Assembly: GCA_900552115.1 (NCBI GenBank)
Contig: URYP01000035.1
Span: 1 to 19,517 of the forward strand
Reading direction: 5' to 3'
From: an uncultured Oscillospiraceae bacterium
Lineage (GTDB): Bacteria; Bacillota; Clostridia; Oscillospirales; Acutalibacteraceae
Length of the DNA: 19,517 nt
In this document: piece after piece, positions 9,575-16,280 of the stretch
Numbering within the stretch: the first letter of the stretch is position 1
How the letters are laid out: each line of letters opens with the position of its first letter
Made by a program: the position numbers and the translations under genes
The notes under the pieces: generated by a model
Seen by the model: the letters and a program-made list of their open reading frames with translations, nothing else
Database searches by the model: none
What the model was told of the DNA's origin: nothing

Positions 9575-11896
9575 TTATACATGTATATCTTCAATCGGCA
9601 GCATGCCCTTTGTATCCACAAATTCCTCAAAAGCGTCCTGGGACAGCGCCTCGCTGTACCAATAGCCCTGAATTGCGTCGCAACCGAGGTCGCGTACCAG
9701 CCGGTATTCCTCTTCGGTTTCGACACCTTCCTGCACAATTTTCATACTGAACTGCTTGCCCAGCTCAATAATGCCGGAAATTAATATTTTGTCCCGGTGG
9801 GAATCGGTCCCTTTGTTGAGAAACAGTTTATCCATTTTCAAGACATCCATCTGCAGCTGTTTTAAAACGCTGAAGGAGGAATAGCCGGAGCCGAAATCAT
9901 CGATAGAACAGCGAATACCATTGCGCCCCAGCATGGTCACAATATCGTTAATGGTATTGTAGCTTTCCAGCGCAAAGCTTTCGGTAAATTCCAGTTCAAT
10001 CACATTGTCCGGTATTTGATATTGGTGCTTGTTTTCAATATAAAACTTTAAAAAGCCGGGCTGTATGGCGCTGATGCGCGAGACGTTGATGGACAAGGGC
10101 ACCACCATTTTCCCCTGTTCGGCCCGCTCCCTCATCTGCTGCAGAGCCTTTAGATAAATGTATTTATCCAGTTCCACGATGAATCCGTTGCTCTCAAACA
10201 GGGGAATAAAATCCATGGGAGATACCAGCCCTTTGGTGGGGTGGCGCCAGCGCACCAGGACCTCGGCGCTGTCGATGCAATGCCGCTTAATGCCATATTT
10301 AGGCTGGAAATACAGCAGGAATTCATCGTTCTGCAGCGAGTTCTTCATAATGGATTCAATTTCCGCCTTATTCATAAAGCGGTTGCGGAGAATGGTATCG
10401 TAAAACAGGTAAGAATCGGTGGTAGACATGCTCAAGGAATTGAAGGCGATAGTCGCCCGCTCGATCATTTCAGCCGCCGTGTAATCTTTGGCAGGCTCGA
10501 CCAGATAAATGCCGGCGTAAATATGCAGGTTATAGCCCTTTTCCTTTAAAGGCAGGTAATTATACATATACTGGTACAGCGTTTCGTACCGCCGTATGAG
10601 CGTGGCGTCGTCCGTATAGCGAAGCATGGCCACAAACCGGTCGGCAGACGCCCGCCCGATCAATTCTCCTGGCTCGACGATGCGGCGGATGGAACGGTAA
10701 AAATAGTGCAGGCAGTCGTTGCTGACGTGCGTTCCGAAGGTTTGGCTGATGTATTCATAATTCAAAACGCCCATATAAAGAATCGCGTAGCGGCTTTTCT
10801 TTTTGGATTTCAGGGTGGCGGCGACCTCAGCCTGAAATGCGGGCAGGTTATAGCAGCCCAGCGAGCTGTCGGTACTCTCAATGGCTTCCAGCTTCCGGTT
10901 AAACCGCCGCCGGGAAAACCAAATATACAGGATTACCGACAATATGAGTACGCCGAGCAGCAGGCCGATCAAAATGATCTGGGTACGCACGCTGTGCAGC
11001 TTGCTCATGGTGTCCGCCGTGCTTTTGATGTTTACAACGCCCCACTGCAGGTTATCCGTCAGCGGCTGGTAGGAGGCGAGCACGCCGTCGCCCACGCTCA
11101 AGTTCTGAGCCGTATGCGCGGTGCCGCTTTTAATGGCCTTCATAAGATCGAGCGTATCCTCGTCTTTAAAGCCGGCCTGCAACGTTTCCAAAATGCTGCC
11201 GCTGGCCGACGCGCCTGTTTTATCCGTCAGCAGCAGGCTTCCGGACGCGTCCACCAGATAGCCGCTGTATCCCGAATTGGCGGACAGCTGGATGCTGTCG
11301 CTAAAATCCTGCATGGACATAACCGTGATAATGCCCGTTATATCACCGGCGGCCATGGGGATATACACTTCTATGGCTTTACCCTTCAGATCCTCGTCAT
11401 AGGCATAACTAATCCGTTTGATATTGCCGTTTTCCCGCGCGCGGTTATCCAAAATATCCGGCGGCACCGAAAGCGCTCTGGTTCCGGACATGTTGCTCGC
11501 CGTATCGCCCTTAAAATATTTGATATTGCTAAAACGCGACGCATTGCAGAAAAGCTGCAGGCTGCGCAGGAATTCGGCTTGTCCCGCGTTTTCATGGAGC
11601 AGAGCCGACAGATCGTCCGCAATGCTCTGGGATACGGATGTCATTTCATTGATCCGCCCGTTTGCCAAATAGGCTACGTTTTTGGTCTCGCTTTCAAAAG
11701 AATCGGTTTCCTTCTGCCAGGTAAAGCGATAGACCGTTTCGGTAAACCCAATGGTAAACACCAGTACGATGAAAAACACCGTAAAAACAAGGATCATCAA
11801 AATGGATTTGGAGGCTTTATCCTTGTTTTTTTCCGGCGCGGCGCCCAGGCTCTTTTCAATGGCATTGGCAATGGTCTTATTTTTATTGGTAATCAA
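9575..11896 (-). CDS. Membrane-bound Cache - degenerate GGDEF - EAL cyclic di-GMP phosphodiesterase
   Basis: 773 residues from a TTG with AAGGTGGG upstream. Two membrane helices (about 32-54 and 306-327) flank an extracellular region (55-300) that resembles a double Cache sensor (SGYLVDASGSLLL at 211-223; LQWGVVNIKS at 283-292). The GGDEF-type domain (about 344-500) has ASADRF where GGDEF is expected (416-421), so diguanylate cyclase activity is very unlikely; it may bind GTP as a regulator. The EAL domain (about 516-762) keeps the residues needed for c-di-GMP hydrolysis: EVL in place of EAL (Glu545), Asn604, Glu636, Asp666-Asp667, DFGSGYSS loop, Lys687, Glu723, Glu726 and Gln743. It therefore looks like an active phosphodiesterase controlled by an outside signal. 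Gaps are 12 bases to the gene before and 28 to the gene after. Lowering c-di-GMP next to matrix genes suggests local control of fibre or adhesin production (inference). Confidence 0.93.
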   Translation of the reverse strand: MITNKNKTIANAIEKSLGAAPEKNKDKASKSILMILVFTVFFIVLVFTIGFTETVYRFTWQKETDSFESETKNVAYLANGRINEMTSVSQSIADDLSALLHENAGQAEFLRSLQLFCNASRFSNIKYFKGDTASNMSGTRALSVPPDILDNRARENGNIKRISYAYDEDLKGKAIEVYIPMAAGDITGIITVMSMQDFSDSIQLSANSGYSGYLVDASGSLLLTDKTGASASGSILETLQAGFKDEDTLDLMKAIKSGTAHTAQNLSVGDGVLASYQPLTDNLQWGVVNIKSTADTMSKLHSVRTQIILIGLLLGVLILSVILYIWFSRRRFNRKLEAIESTDSSLGCYNLPAFQAEVAATLKSKKKSRYAILYMGVLNYEYISQTFGTHVSNDCLHYFYRSIRRIVEPGELIGRASADRFVAMLRYTDDATLIRRYETLYQYMYNYLPLKEKGYNLHIYAGIYLVEPAKDYTAAEMIERATIAFNSLSMSTTDSYLFYDTILRNRFMNKAEIESIMKNSLQNDEFLLYFQPKYGIKRHCIDSAEVLVRWRHPTKGLVSPMDFIPLFESNGFIVELDKYIYLKALQQMRERAEQGKMVVPLSINVSRISAIQPGFLKFYIENKHQYQIPDNVIELEFTESFALESYNTINDIVTMLGRNGIRCSIDDFGSGYSSFSVLKQLQMDVLKMDKLFLNKGTDSHRDKILISGIIELGKQFSMKIVQEGVETEEEYRLVRDLGCDAIQGYWYSEALSQDAFEEFVDTKGMLPIEDIHV

Positions 11897-11908
11897 GTGA
11901 AGCCCACC

Positions 11909-12676
11909 TTATCCTTCCCACGGCAGCTTATCGAGACCAAAGAACTCCCGGTATCGGTTCGGCTGCACCGCCTGCAGCTTCAGCATCATCTGCATGGTGA
12001 CGCCCTCCCGGCTATTGCCGAGCGCCTCCACATTCTCGTCGGACATGCCGTTGAGGAGCAGCATGTACACGGTGCCGCCCGCCTCGTAGGGATAGACCGG
12101 CGCATCGTAATAAAAGCAAAAATCCTTTTTCCGGTTATCGTACCAGCCCGTGCCGTTTTGCGGCTGGGCATCGGCCGAATGCCAGGAAGGAAACAGCAGC
12201 TTCTTTTCCCCGCTGTAGAGGAATATGCCGGTATTGTCCGCCGGCACATTGTAGCGGGGAATCATCGACTCGATGAACACATCGCTTTCCGTCCACTGTT
12301 CCAGCATTTGCACCCGGATGTAGGCCGGGGATGTACCGGTGTATTTCACCACAAACCGCAGGTTGCCAATGTAGTTGGCAGCGGTTTTATCGGTCAGATT
12401 GACCGGGATCATCGTATCGCCGGGGGAAACCGCGTATGGCGTTTTTTTCAGCAGATCGGCCAGGGGCATGGTGTTGTCGGCTCCATCGCCTTTTTCAAAA
12501 TACACCAGCCCTTCCGCGCTGAAATCGGAAATAACGGCTTTATTATTAAAATCAATGGTTCTTTGAAGCCAGGACAGGGTGACAAAAGACAAAATCAGCA
12601 GCAGGCATACGACGGCGAGCAAGATGAGAAACCGTTTTTTTCGCTGGGGCCCGGCAGCTAGAAAACGCCACTTCAA
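11909..12676 (-). CDS. TasA/camelysin-like secreted protein (fourth of four), TTG start
   Basis: 255 residues from a TTG at 12676 preceded by AAAGGAG at 8 bases; no in-frame ATG nearby fits better. Basic N terminus (QRKKR), hydrophobic helix (about 15-34) ending in VTLSWLQRTIDF, the Ser-Trp-Leu version of the shared box. VSPGDTMIPV (83-92) and LRFVVKYTGTSPAYIRVQML (106-125) are the clearest TasA-like match of the four: PGD turn, then a strand with TGT and an invariant-looking Arg. The C-terminal half is rich in aromatic residues (WYDNRKKDFCFYYDAPVYP) and ends in FFGLDKLPWEG. It is separated from the previous gene by 33 bases that contain a strong extended -10 element, so it may also be transcribed separately together with the two genes downstream. 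The next gene begins 12 bases after its TAA. Confidence 0.64.
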   Translation of the reverse strand: MKWRFLAAGPQRKKRFLILLAVVCLLLILSFVTLSWLQRTIDFNNKAVISDFSAEGLVYFEKGDGADNTMPLADLLKKTPYAVSPGDTMIPVNLTDKTAANYIGNLRFVVKYTGTSPAYIRVQMLEQWTESDVFIESMIPRYNVPADNTGIFLYSGEKKLLFPSWHSADAQPQNGTGWYDNRKKDFCFYYDAPVYPYEAGGTVYMLLLNGMSDENVEALGNSREGVTMQMMLKLQAVQPNRYREFFGLDKLPWEG

Positions 12677-12680
12677 AAAA

Positions 12681-12703
12681 CCACTCCTTTCCCGATTATA
12701 CCA
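12681..12703 (-). promoter_or_regulatory. Possible internal extended -10 promoter before the fourth TasA-like gene
   Basis: Read on the minus strand, the 33-base gap holds TGGTATAAT (12703-12695), a perfect extended -10 (TGnTATAAT), in an otherwise GC-rich locus. No good -35 lies at 16-18 bases (the best TTG-like hexamer, TTGCAG, would need a 21-base spacer), but extended -10 promoters do not require one. Transcription would begin around 12688, right at the AAAGGAG ribosome site (12687-12681), so the leader would be very short. This could give independent expression of the fourth TasA-like protein, the EAL protein and the giant GLUG protein. Chance occurrence cannot be excluded. Confidence 0.35.
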
Positions 12704-12709
12704 TTTTCG

Positions 12710-13507
12710 TTAGTTGTTCTGCTGCAATTCGATGGCCAGAGAAAAGTCCGCCGACAGAGCGGCCGCCGGATCGGCCGGCTTCAGCTTACCGGACGCGTCG
12801 ACAAACGGCAGGCGGCTGCCGTATTCCGACCAAAACAGGATATCGACGACAATGGCGTTGCCTGGGGAGTCCGGTTGGGTATTCAGGGTGAACTCCTGTT
12901 CGTAAAGCCCTGGATTAGCCCCGTAATACGCTTTCAAGGAGGCGACCATTTCGTTATAATCCGCGTGCCGGTGATTCATCAGCGATTTTATGTAATCCTT
13001 GTAGGAAACCCCGCCGACCGTTTTTCCGGACGTATCCACCGCGCTGCCGGCAGGCAGGATTGCATAGAAAATGTCCTGTCCGTTCGCGCTGTCGAACATG
13101 TTGTCGAAAACGAGCCGGTAGGTTCCCGCGATATCGAAGTCACTTTTGTTGCGTATCACCAGATGTGCGACCGTGACGCCTTCGTTGAAGTTTTCCTCCG
13201 CATACGGCTGATAGTGGAGGTCAGAGGGATCGAGCGAGGCGGAATCGTTAATTTTAACACCGCCTGTCAAGGGCACACCGGCCACCAGCTCAATTTCCAA
13301 ATTGGCTGTTTGGATCAGCTCGTTATTGATTTCGTAGGTGTAGTTGATCCGCCCGACCAGATACTCCGAATCGGCCCACTGCCCCTTGTCATACAGCCAC
13401 GCGCCGCTGGTCATCACCAAAAAAAGACAGACGGCGGCGGCAAGCAGGGCCGCTGCCGCCGCGATCAGCGACTGAACACGTTTCTTTTTTAAAGACATCT
13501 GTCGCAT
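12710..13507 (-). CDS. TasA/camelysin-like secreted protein (third of four)
   Basis: The ATG at 13507 is chosen over the in-frame GTG at 13513 because AGGAG lies 5 bases before it, giving 265 residues. Basic N terminus (SLKKKR), then a long Ala/Leu hydrophobic helix (about 12-34) ending in MTSGAWLYDKGQ, with the shared small-Trp-hydrophobic box at 36-38. Residues 113-134 (VAHLVIRNKSDFDIAGTY, then RLVF) fit the TasA-like N-x-(S/T) beta-strand pattern. The mature region is acidic and has no cysteine, and includes GVSYKDYIKSLMNHRHADYNEM, a more helical insert. It ends in LQQNN. It lies 15 bases after the previous TasA-like gene. Sequence similarity to the other three is weak outside the N-terminal box, so these are diverged family members with probably different roles (major subunit, minor subunit, tip or anchor), an inference by analogy to TasA and TapA. 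Confidence 0.6.
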   Translation of the reverse strand: MRQMSLKKKRVQSLIAAAAALLAAAVCLFLVMTSGAWLYDKGQWADSEYLVGRINYTYEINNELIQTANLEIELVAGVPLTGGVKINDSASLDPSDLHYQPYAEENFNEGVTVAHLVIRNKSDFDIAGTYRLVFDNMFDSANGQDIFYAILPAGSAVDTSGKTVGGVSYKDYIKSLMNHRHADYNEMVASLKAYYGANPGLYEQEFTLNTQPDSPGNAIVVDILFWSEYGSRLPFVDASGKLKPADPAAALSADFSLAIELQQNN

Positions 13508-13522
13508 AACCACTCCTGCCGA

Positions 13523-14401
13523 TCAGGCAATCACAGGCGTATTCGCCGTAAAGACGGATTTTGTAAACATGGTCCATTCCATCCCCATCAGCTGCTTGGC
13601 ATAGTAGGATATAGTCAGCACCATCCGCCGGCCGGCATAATGGCTGGAAAAATAGGCGTTGAATTCTTCCTGATAGGTGGGATGCTCGCCGACAATCTGC
13701 ACCGATTCCAGGACGTTATACAGCTGTCTTTGTTCCGGGGAAGCCGCCGGAATTTCCGTACCGCCGTTCAGGGTCAGCTCCCAAGTGTCCGCAAAGGATA
13801 TTCCGTCCGCATCCGTGGGCGCATTGCCCTTTCGATAGGTCCAGGAATAGGGCGTGGCGTCGTCCGTCGGCGGCGTATAGCCGGGTACCGCCGTTGAAGC
13901 GACCGTTGCGGCGGTAAACACAGCCTGCAACAGACCCATGTGGACCGAAACACCGTTCACATCGACGTTGACACCATATTCATACGTATTGTCCGCCACC
14001 TTAATCCATGTCATTTCCGGCATATCAACGGGATTACCGCTTTCGTCGAGGAACACACATTCGATCTTGGCGCGGACGTTGGTGCTGACTGTAGAGAAAT
14101 TCTCAATGGACAGACGGCCGGGGATATCGGCCTCCCCGTTTTTAAACGGTTTGATTATCTCATCGCCGGGAATCAGGTAAGCCGGCTTATCCGCTGTCGA
14201 CGGATCCAGCAGCGCCCCGTAAACGCTTTTCTGCGCTTCATCCGGTTCGGTCGTCGGCAGATACTCCACCTTAGCGGTGTCGTATTCCCCCGCGCCGACC
14301 GTTCCGCCCGCAACAAACCAGGCCCGGGTGAAACCGACCCCGAACACGTTGCAGACGATACAGATAACCAGCAGAAAAGAGAGGACATAGCGTTTTTTCA
14401 T
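13523..14401 (-). CDS. TasA/camelysin-like secreted protein (second of four)
   Basis: 292 residues; ATG overlaps the peptidase stop by 4 bases. A hydrophobic N-terminal helix (about 5-24) ends in FTRAWFVAGGTVGAG, which carries the same small-Trp-Phe box as the other three members and a glycine-rich stretch as in SipW-type substrates. LIPGDEIIKPF (76-86) followed by LSIENFSTVSTNVRAKIE (97-114) closely resembles the segment of TasA-like beta-sandwich domains in which a PGD turn precedes an N-x-(S/T) strand and a conserved Arg. The middle (about 160-220) is rich in Thr, Pro, Ala and Asp. The only cysteine outside the signal region is Cys115. No LPXTG motif or C-terminal membrane helix is seen, so cell attachment would have to be non-covalent or through the N-terminal helix. 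Likely a fibre or matrix component matured by the adjacent peptidase (inference). Confidence 0.66.
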   Translation of the reverse strand: MKKRYVLSFLLVICIVCNVFGVGFTRAWFVAGGTVGAGEYDTAKVEYLPTTEPDEAQKSVYGALLDPSTADKPAYLIPGDEIIKPFKNGEADIPGRLSIENFSTVSTNVRAKIECVFLDESGNPVDMPEMTWIKVADNTYEYGVNVDVNGVSVHMGLLQAVFTAATVASTAVPGYTPPTDDATPYSWTYRKGNAPTDADGISFADTWELTLNGGTEIPAASPEQRQLYNVLESVQIVGEHPTYQEEFNAYFSSHYAGRRMVLTISYYAKQLMGMEWTMFTKSVFTANTPVIA

Positions 14402-14916
14402 GAATAATTCTCGCCCCGTTTTTTGGCCGTGCGGCCCTTTTTTACGGCTGTGACGGTGAGAACCGCCAGATACAGGAGAATAGCCGCCGCCATTACCATG
14501 TACGTGTAAACAGAAGAAAACAGAAGTTTGACATAGCCCAGGTAAGGAATTGAGCGGGTGACTCGTCCGGCCACATAGTCGTAGGCGGTGGGGGCCGGAT
14601 CGCCGTAATCGTTGGCGTCGCCTTTCGTGTAAAGCAGCTTTGCCTTCGCATCGACCGCCGTCACCCGATGCGTGAAAAAGCTTTGACCATCCTTGGAGGA
14701 AAAGGTCAGCACATCCCGCTCACGGATGGTATCAAAGTCGACCGCTTCGGTCAACACCAGCGTTCCCACGGGAAGCGCGGGTTCCATGCTGCCGGATGTC
14801 ACCGCAAAACAGCGCATCCCCATCAGCCGCGGTACGAGGACAAAGGCGGATTGTATCAGTAAAAGGCCGCCCAACACGACGGTGAGAAGCACGCCGGCGG
14901 TTTTTTTCCATTTCAT
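14398..14916 (-). CDS. sipW-like: Signal peptidase I, SipW-like (Ser/His type), copy 2
   Basis: 172 residues. Motifs: N-terminal membrane helix (about 8-29), VTSGSMEPALPVGTLVL with Ser43, FFTHRVTAVD with His83, YTKGDANDYGDP with Asp100, and the AGRVTRSIPYLGY segment characteristic of the SipW group. A second hydrophobic segment (about 136-157) is followed by a basic tail. The Ser/His catalytic pair again places it in the SipW class. Compared with copy 1 it lacks the long charged C-terminal tail and differs in most non-catalytic positions, so the two are not a recent duplication. The start lies 6 bases after the coiled-coil gene with no clear AGGAG, suggesting translational coupling. Its stop overlaps the start of the next TasA-like gene by 4 bases (ATGA), which links this peptidase tightly to the three following substrates. 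Confidence 0.92.
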   Translation of the reverse strand: MKWKKTAGVLLTVVLGGLLLIQSAFVLVPRLMGMRCFAVTSGSMEPALPVGTLVLTEAVDFDTIRERDVLTFSSKDGQSFFTHRVTAVDAKAKLLYTKGDANDYGDPAPTAYDYVAGRVTRSIPYLGYVKLLFSSVYTYMVMAAAILLYLAVLTVTAVKKGRTAKKRGENYS

Positions 14917-14922
14917 GAGGCG

Positions 14923-15147
14923 TTACATCTCGTCGAGCTGCTTCTGAATAGAGCGAATGCGCTCCCGCACCTCGTCGATCTGAGCAGTGAAATTATTAAA
15001 ATATTCCACATCGTCGTCATTGGGCGACTCGTTTTTCAAGATCGCCTCCACCAGCTGCGCCTGGGAACGATAGCGCTTTTTTTCCAGTGTTTCAATTAAC
15101 TGCTGGTTTTTTTTCAATTCCTTTTTTAGCTTCATTTTGTCAAACAT
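14923..15147 (-). CDS. Small coiled-coil protein (74 residues)
   Basis: Start ATG has a near-ideal AAGGAGA site with about 6 bases of spacing, supporting a real small gene. The sequence is almost entirely charged amphipathic helix: residues 4-38 (Lys-rich) and 46-73 (Glu/Arg-rich) are separated by a short ESPNDDD turn, consistent with a helical hairpin or coiled coil. There is no signal peptide or membrane segment, so it should be cytoplasmic. The stop codon is followed after 6 bases (CGCCTC) by the start of the second signal peptidase, which has only a weak ribosome site, so translation of this gene probably helps start the next one. Function is unknown. Position suggests an assembly or regulatory adaptor, possibly partnering the membrane protein upstream or the DUF2357 protein. 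Confidence 0.75.
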   Translation of the reverse strand: MFDKMKLKKELKKNQQLIETLEKKRYRSQAQLVEAILKNESPNDDDVEYFNNFTAQIDEVRERIRSIQKQLDEM

Positions 15148-15158
15148 ACGCGTTCTCC

Positions 15159-15620
15159 TTAATAATCCAACTTGTCAAATCCGTCGACCAATGCCTGGAT
15201 CTGGGCATATCCCGTCGTATCGCCGTTTATAACCATTAGAAGCGCGGTATGCACGGCGTTTAGATTGGGCTTTACCTGGTTGGGCAGCTTGATAAAACTA
15301 TAGTAAAGCTCGTTGACCGCTTTTTGTACCGCTTCATCCAGCCCCACAAGCGCTACCATTTTGGTGCAGACGTTCAGTTCCGCACAAACTTCGTTGTATT
15401 TGGTGGTGTAGTCGAATTCGTCCCGCGACAGCTCCGCCATAATCGAGGCCGCGTTTTTCATCGATCCCATATAAAGATCGTTATACGAGCGCTTTTGTGC
15501 GTCTGCTGTCTGCACATACAGAATTAAAAAGACAATACTGACAACGGCCAACATGCCGCTGACCAGTCTGGCCGTTCTGAGTTTCGTGAGCAGACGGCGG
15601 TTTGAAACACCGTATTCCAT
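15159..15620 (-). CDS. Small single-pass membrane protein of unknown function
   Basis: 153 residues, ATG start with GGGGGATA upstream. I do not recognise the family. An Arg/Lys-rich N terminus (NRRLLTKLRTAR, 7-18) precedes one hydrophobic helix (about 19-37), which predicts an N-in topology with the remaining 115 residues outside the membrane. The outer part looks helical, with two cysteines six residues apart (Cys79, Cys85), and ends in DGFDKLDY. No catalytic motif or sorting signal is visible. It lies between the first signal peptidase (26 bases upstream) and a small coiled-coil gene (11 bases downstream), both on the same strand, so it is probably part of the same export or assembly unit. 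It could be a membrane scaffold or chaperone for the TasA-like proteins, but that is only an inference from position. Confidence 0.72.
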   Translation of the reverse strand: MEYGVSNRRLLTKLRTARLVSGMLAVVSIVFLILYVQTADAQKRSYNDLYMGSMKNAASIMAELSRDEFDYTTKYNEVCAELNVCTKMVALVGLDEAVQKAVNELYYSFIKLPNQVKPNLNAVHTALLMVINGDTTGYAQIQALVDGFDKLDY

Positions 15621-15646
15621 CTGTTATCCCCCGCAATCCATGGATT

Positions 15647-16270
15647 TTATTCGCTGTCTTCGGGAGGCGCTTCATTGATGTCCCCGGCCAGCTTTTTCTT
15701 TTCCCGCTCGACAAGCGCCTCCATACGCATTTCCTGCGCTTTCCGTTTGACGTTGAGCAGTTCGGAGACAAACAGGATTATGGCCGGTACCATGGCGATA
15801 AGAAAAAAGACGAAGGGATTGCGGATGAAACCGCCGATACCGGACAGAAACGGCACATTGAGCTGATAAACGCCGACCACATCCCGTCCCGGGACCTTGT
15901 ATGCGTCCTCGGAGGCATTGTTGTCCCCTTTGGTGACAAAGCTCAGGCTCTCCCCCTCCCCCTCGATCCGTGTGACACGGTGGGTATTGATCTGCCTGAA
16001 GATGGCGGGATCCGACGAGTAGAAGCTGATGACATCCCCCTCCCGCACCGTATCTGGCGGTGCCTGGCGGATAAGGATATAGGAACCGGTAGGGATAGTA
16101 TCCTCCATACTGGGAGACACCACTTGGAAAAGGCTGTAGCCAAACAGGAACGGAACCTTTCCCGACAGCTTGGTATACGTTAAAAAGACAGCCAGCGCCA
16201 ACAGCAGCGCCGTAAGGATATATAAGAATACCGACAGGGTTTTTCGGAGAATGCGCGCCGATTTTTTCAT
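15647..16270 (-). CDS. sipW-like: Signal peptidase I, SipW-like (Ser/His type), copy 1
   Basis: 207 residues from the ATG at 16270, preceded by GAAAGGGG. The frame is open to 16312 but the longer start would overlap the previous gene and lacks a ribosome site. The protein has an N-terminal membrane helix (about 10-32), catalytic box VVSPSMED (Ser54), NTHRV (His97), KGDNNASED (Asp116) and PGRDVVG. Histidine in place of the lysine base is the hallmark of the SipW/archaeal/ER class of type I signal peptidases. A second hydrophobic segment lies around 138-165, followed by a charged Lys/Glu tail (about 166-207) predicted to be cytoplasmic and longer than usual for SipW. SipW enzymes process TasA-type precursors in Bacillus, so the gene just upstream and the three TasA-like genes downstream are natural substrates (inference). 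The next gene starts 26 bases later. Confidence 0.9.
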   Translation of the reverse strand: MKKSARILRKTLSVFLYILTALLLALAVFLTYTKLSGKVPFLFGYSLFQVVSPSMEDTIPTGSYILIRQAPPDTVREGDVISFYSSDPAIFRQINTHRVTRIEGEGESLSFVTKGDNNASEDAYKVPGRDVVGVYQLNVPFLSGIGGFIRNPFVFFLIAMVPAIILFVSELLNVKRKAQEMRMEALVEREKKKLAGDINEAPPEDSE

Positions 16271-16280
16271 AATACCCCTT

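Noticed and set aside
9560..9590. TATAAA as a promoter before the giant gene
   Set aside because: No -35 element at a suitable distance and it lies in the end of the EAL gene; the hexamer is explained by the Val-stop codons.
9547..9738. Longer start for the giant protein
   Set aside because: This part overlaps the EAL gene in another frame and would place about 64 extra residues before an otherwise normal signal peptide; TTG at 9546 has AAAGGAG.
10706..12661. Long plus-strand open frame of 651 codons
   Set aside because: It is antisense to the fourth TasA-like gene and the EAL gene, has no ribosome site or recognisable domain, and its composition (rich in Arg, Gln, His) is that of a shadow frame in GC-rich DNA.
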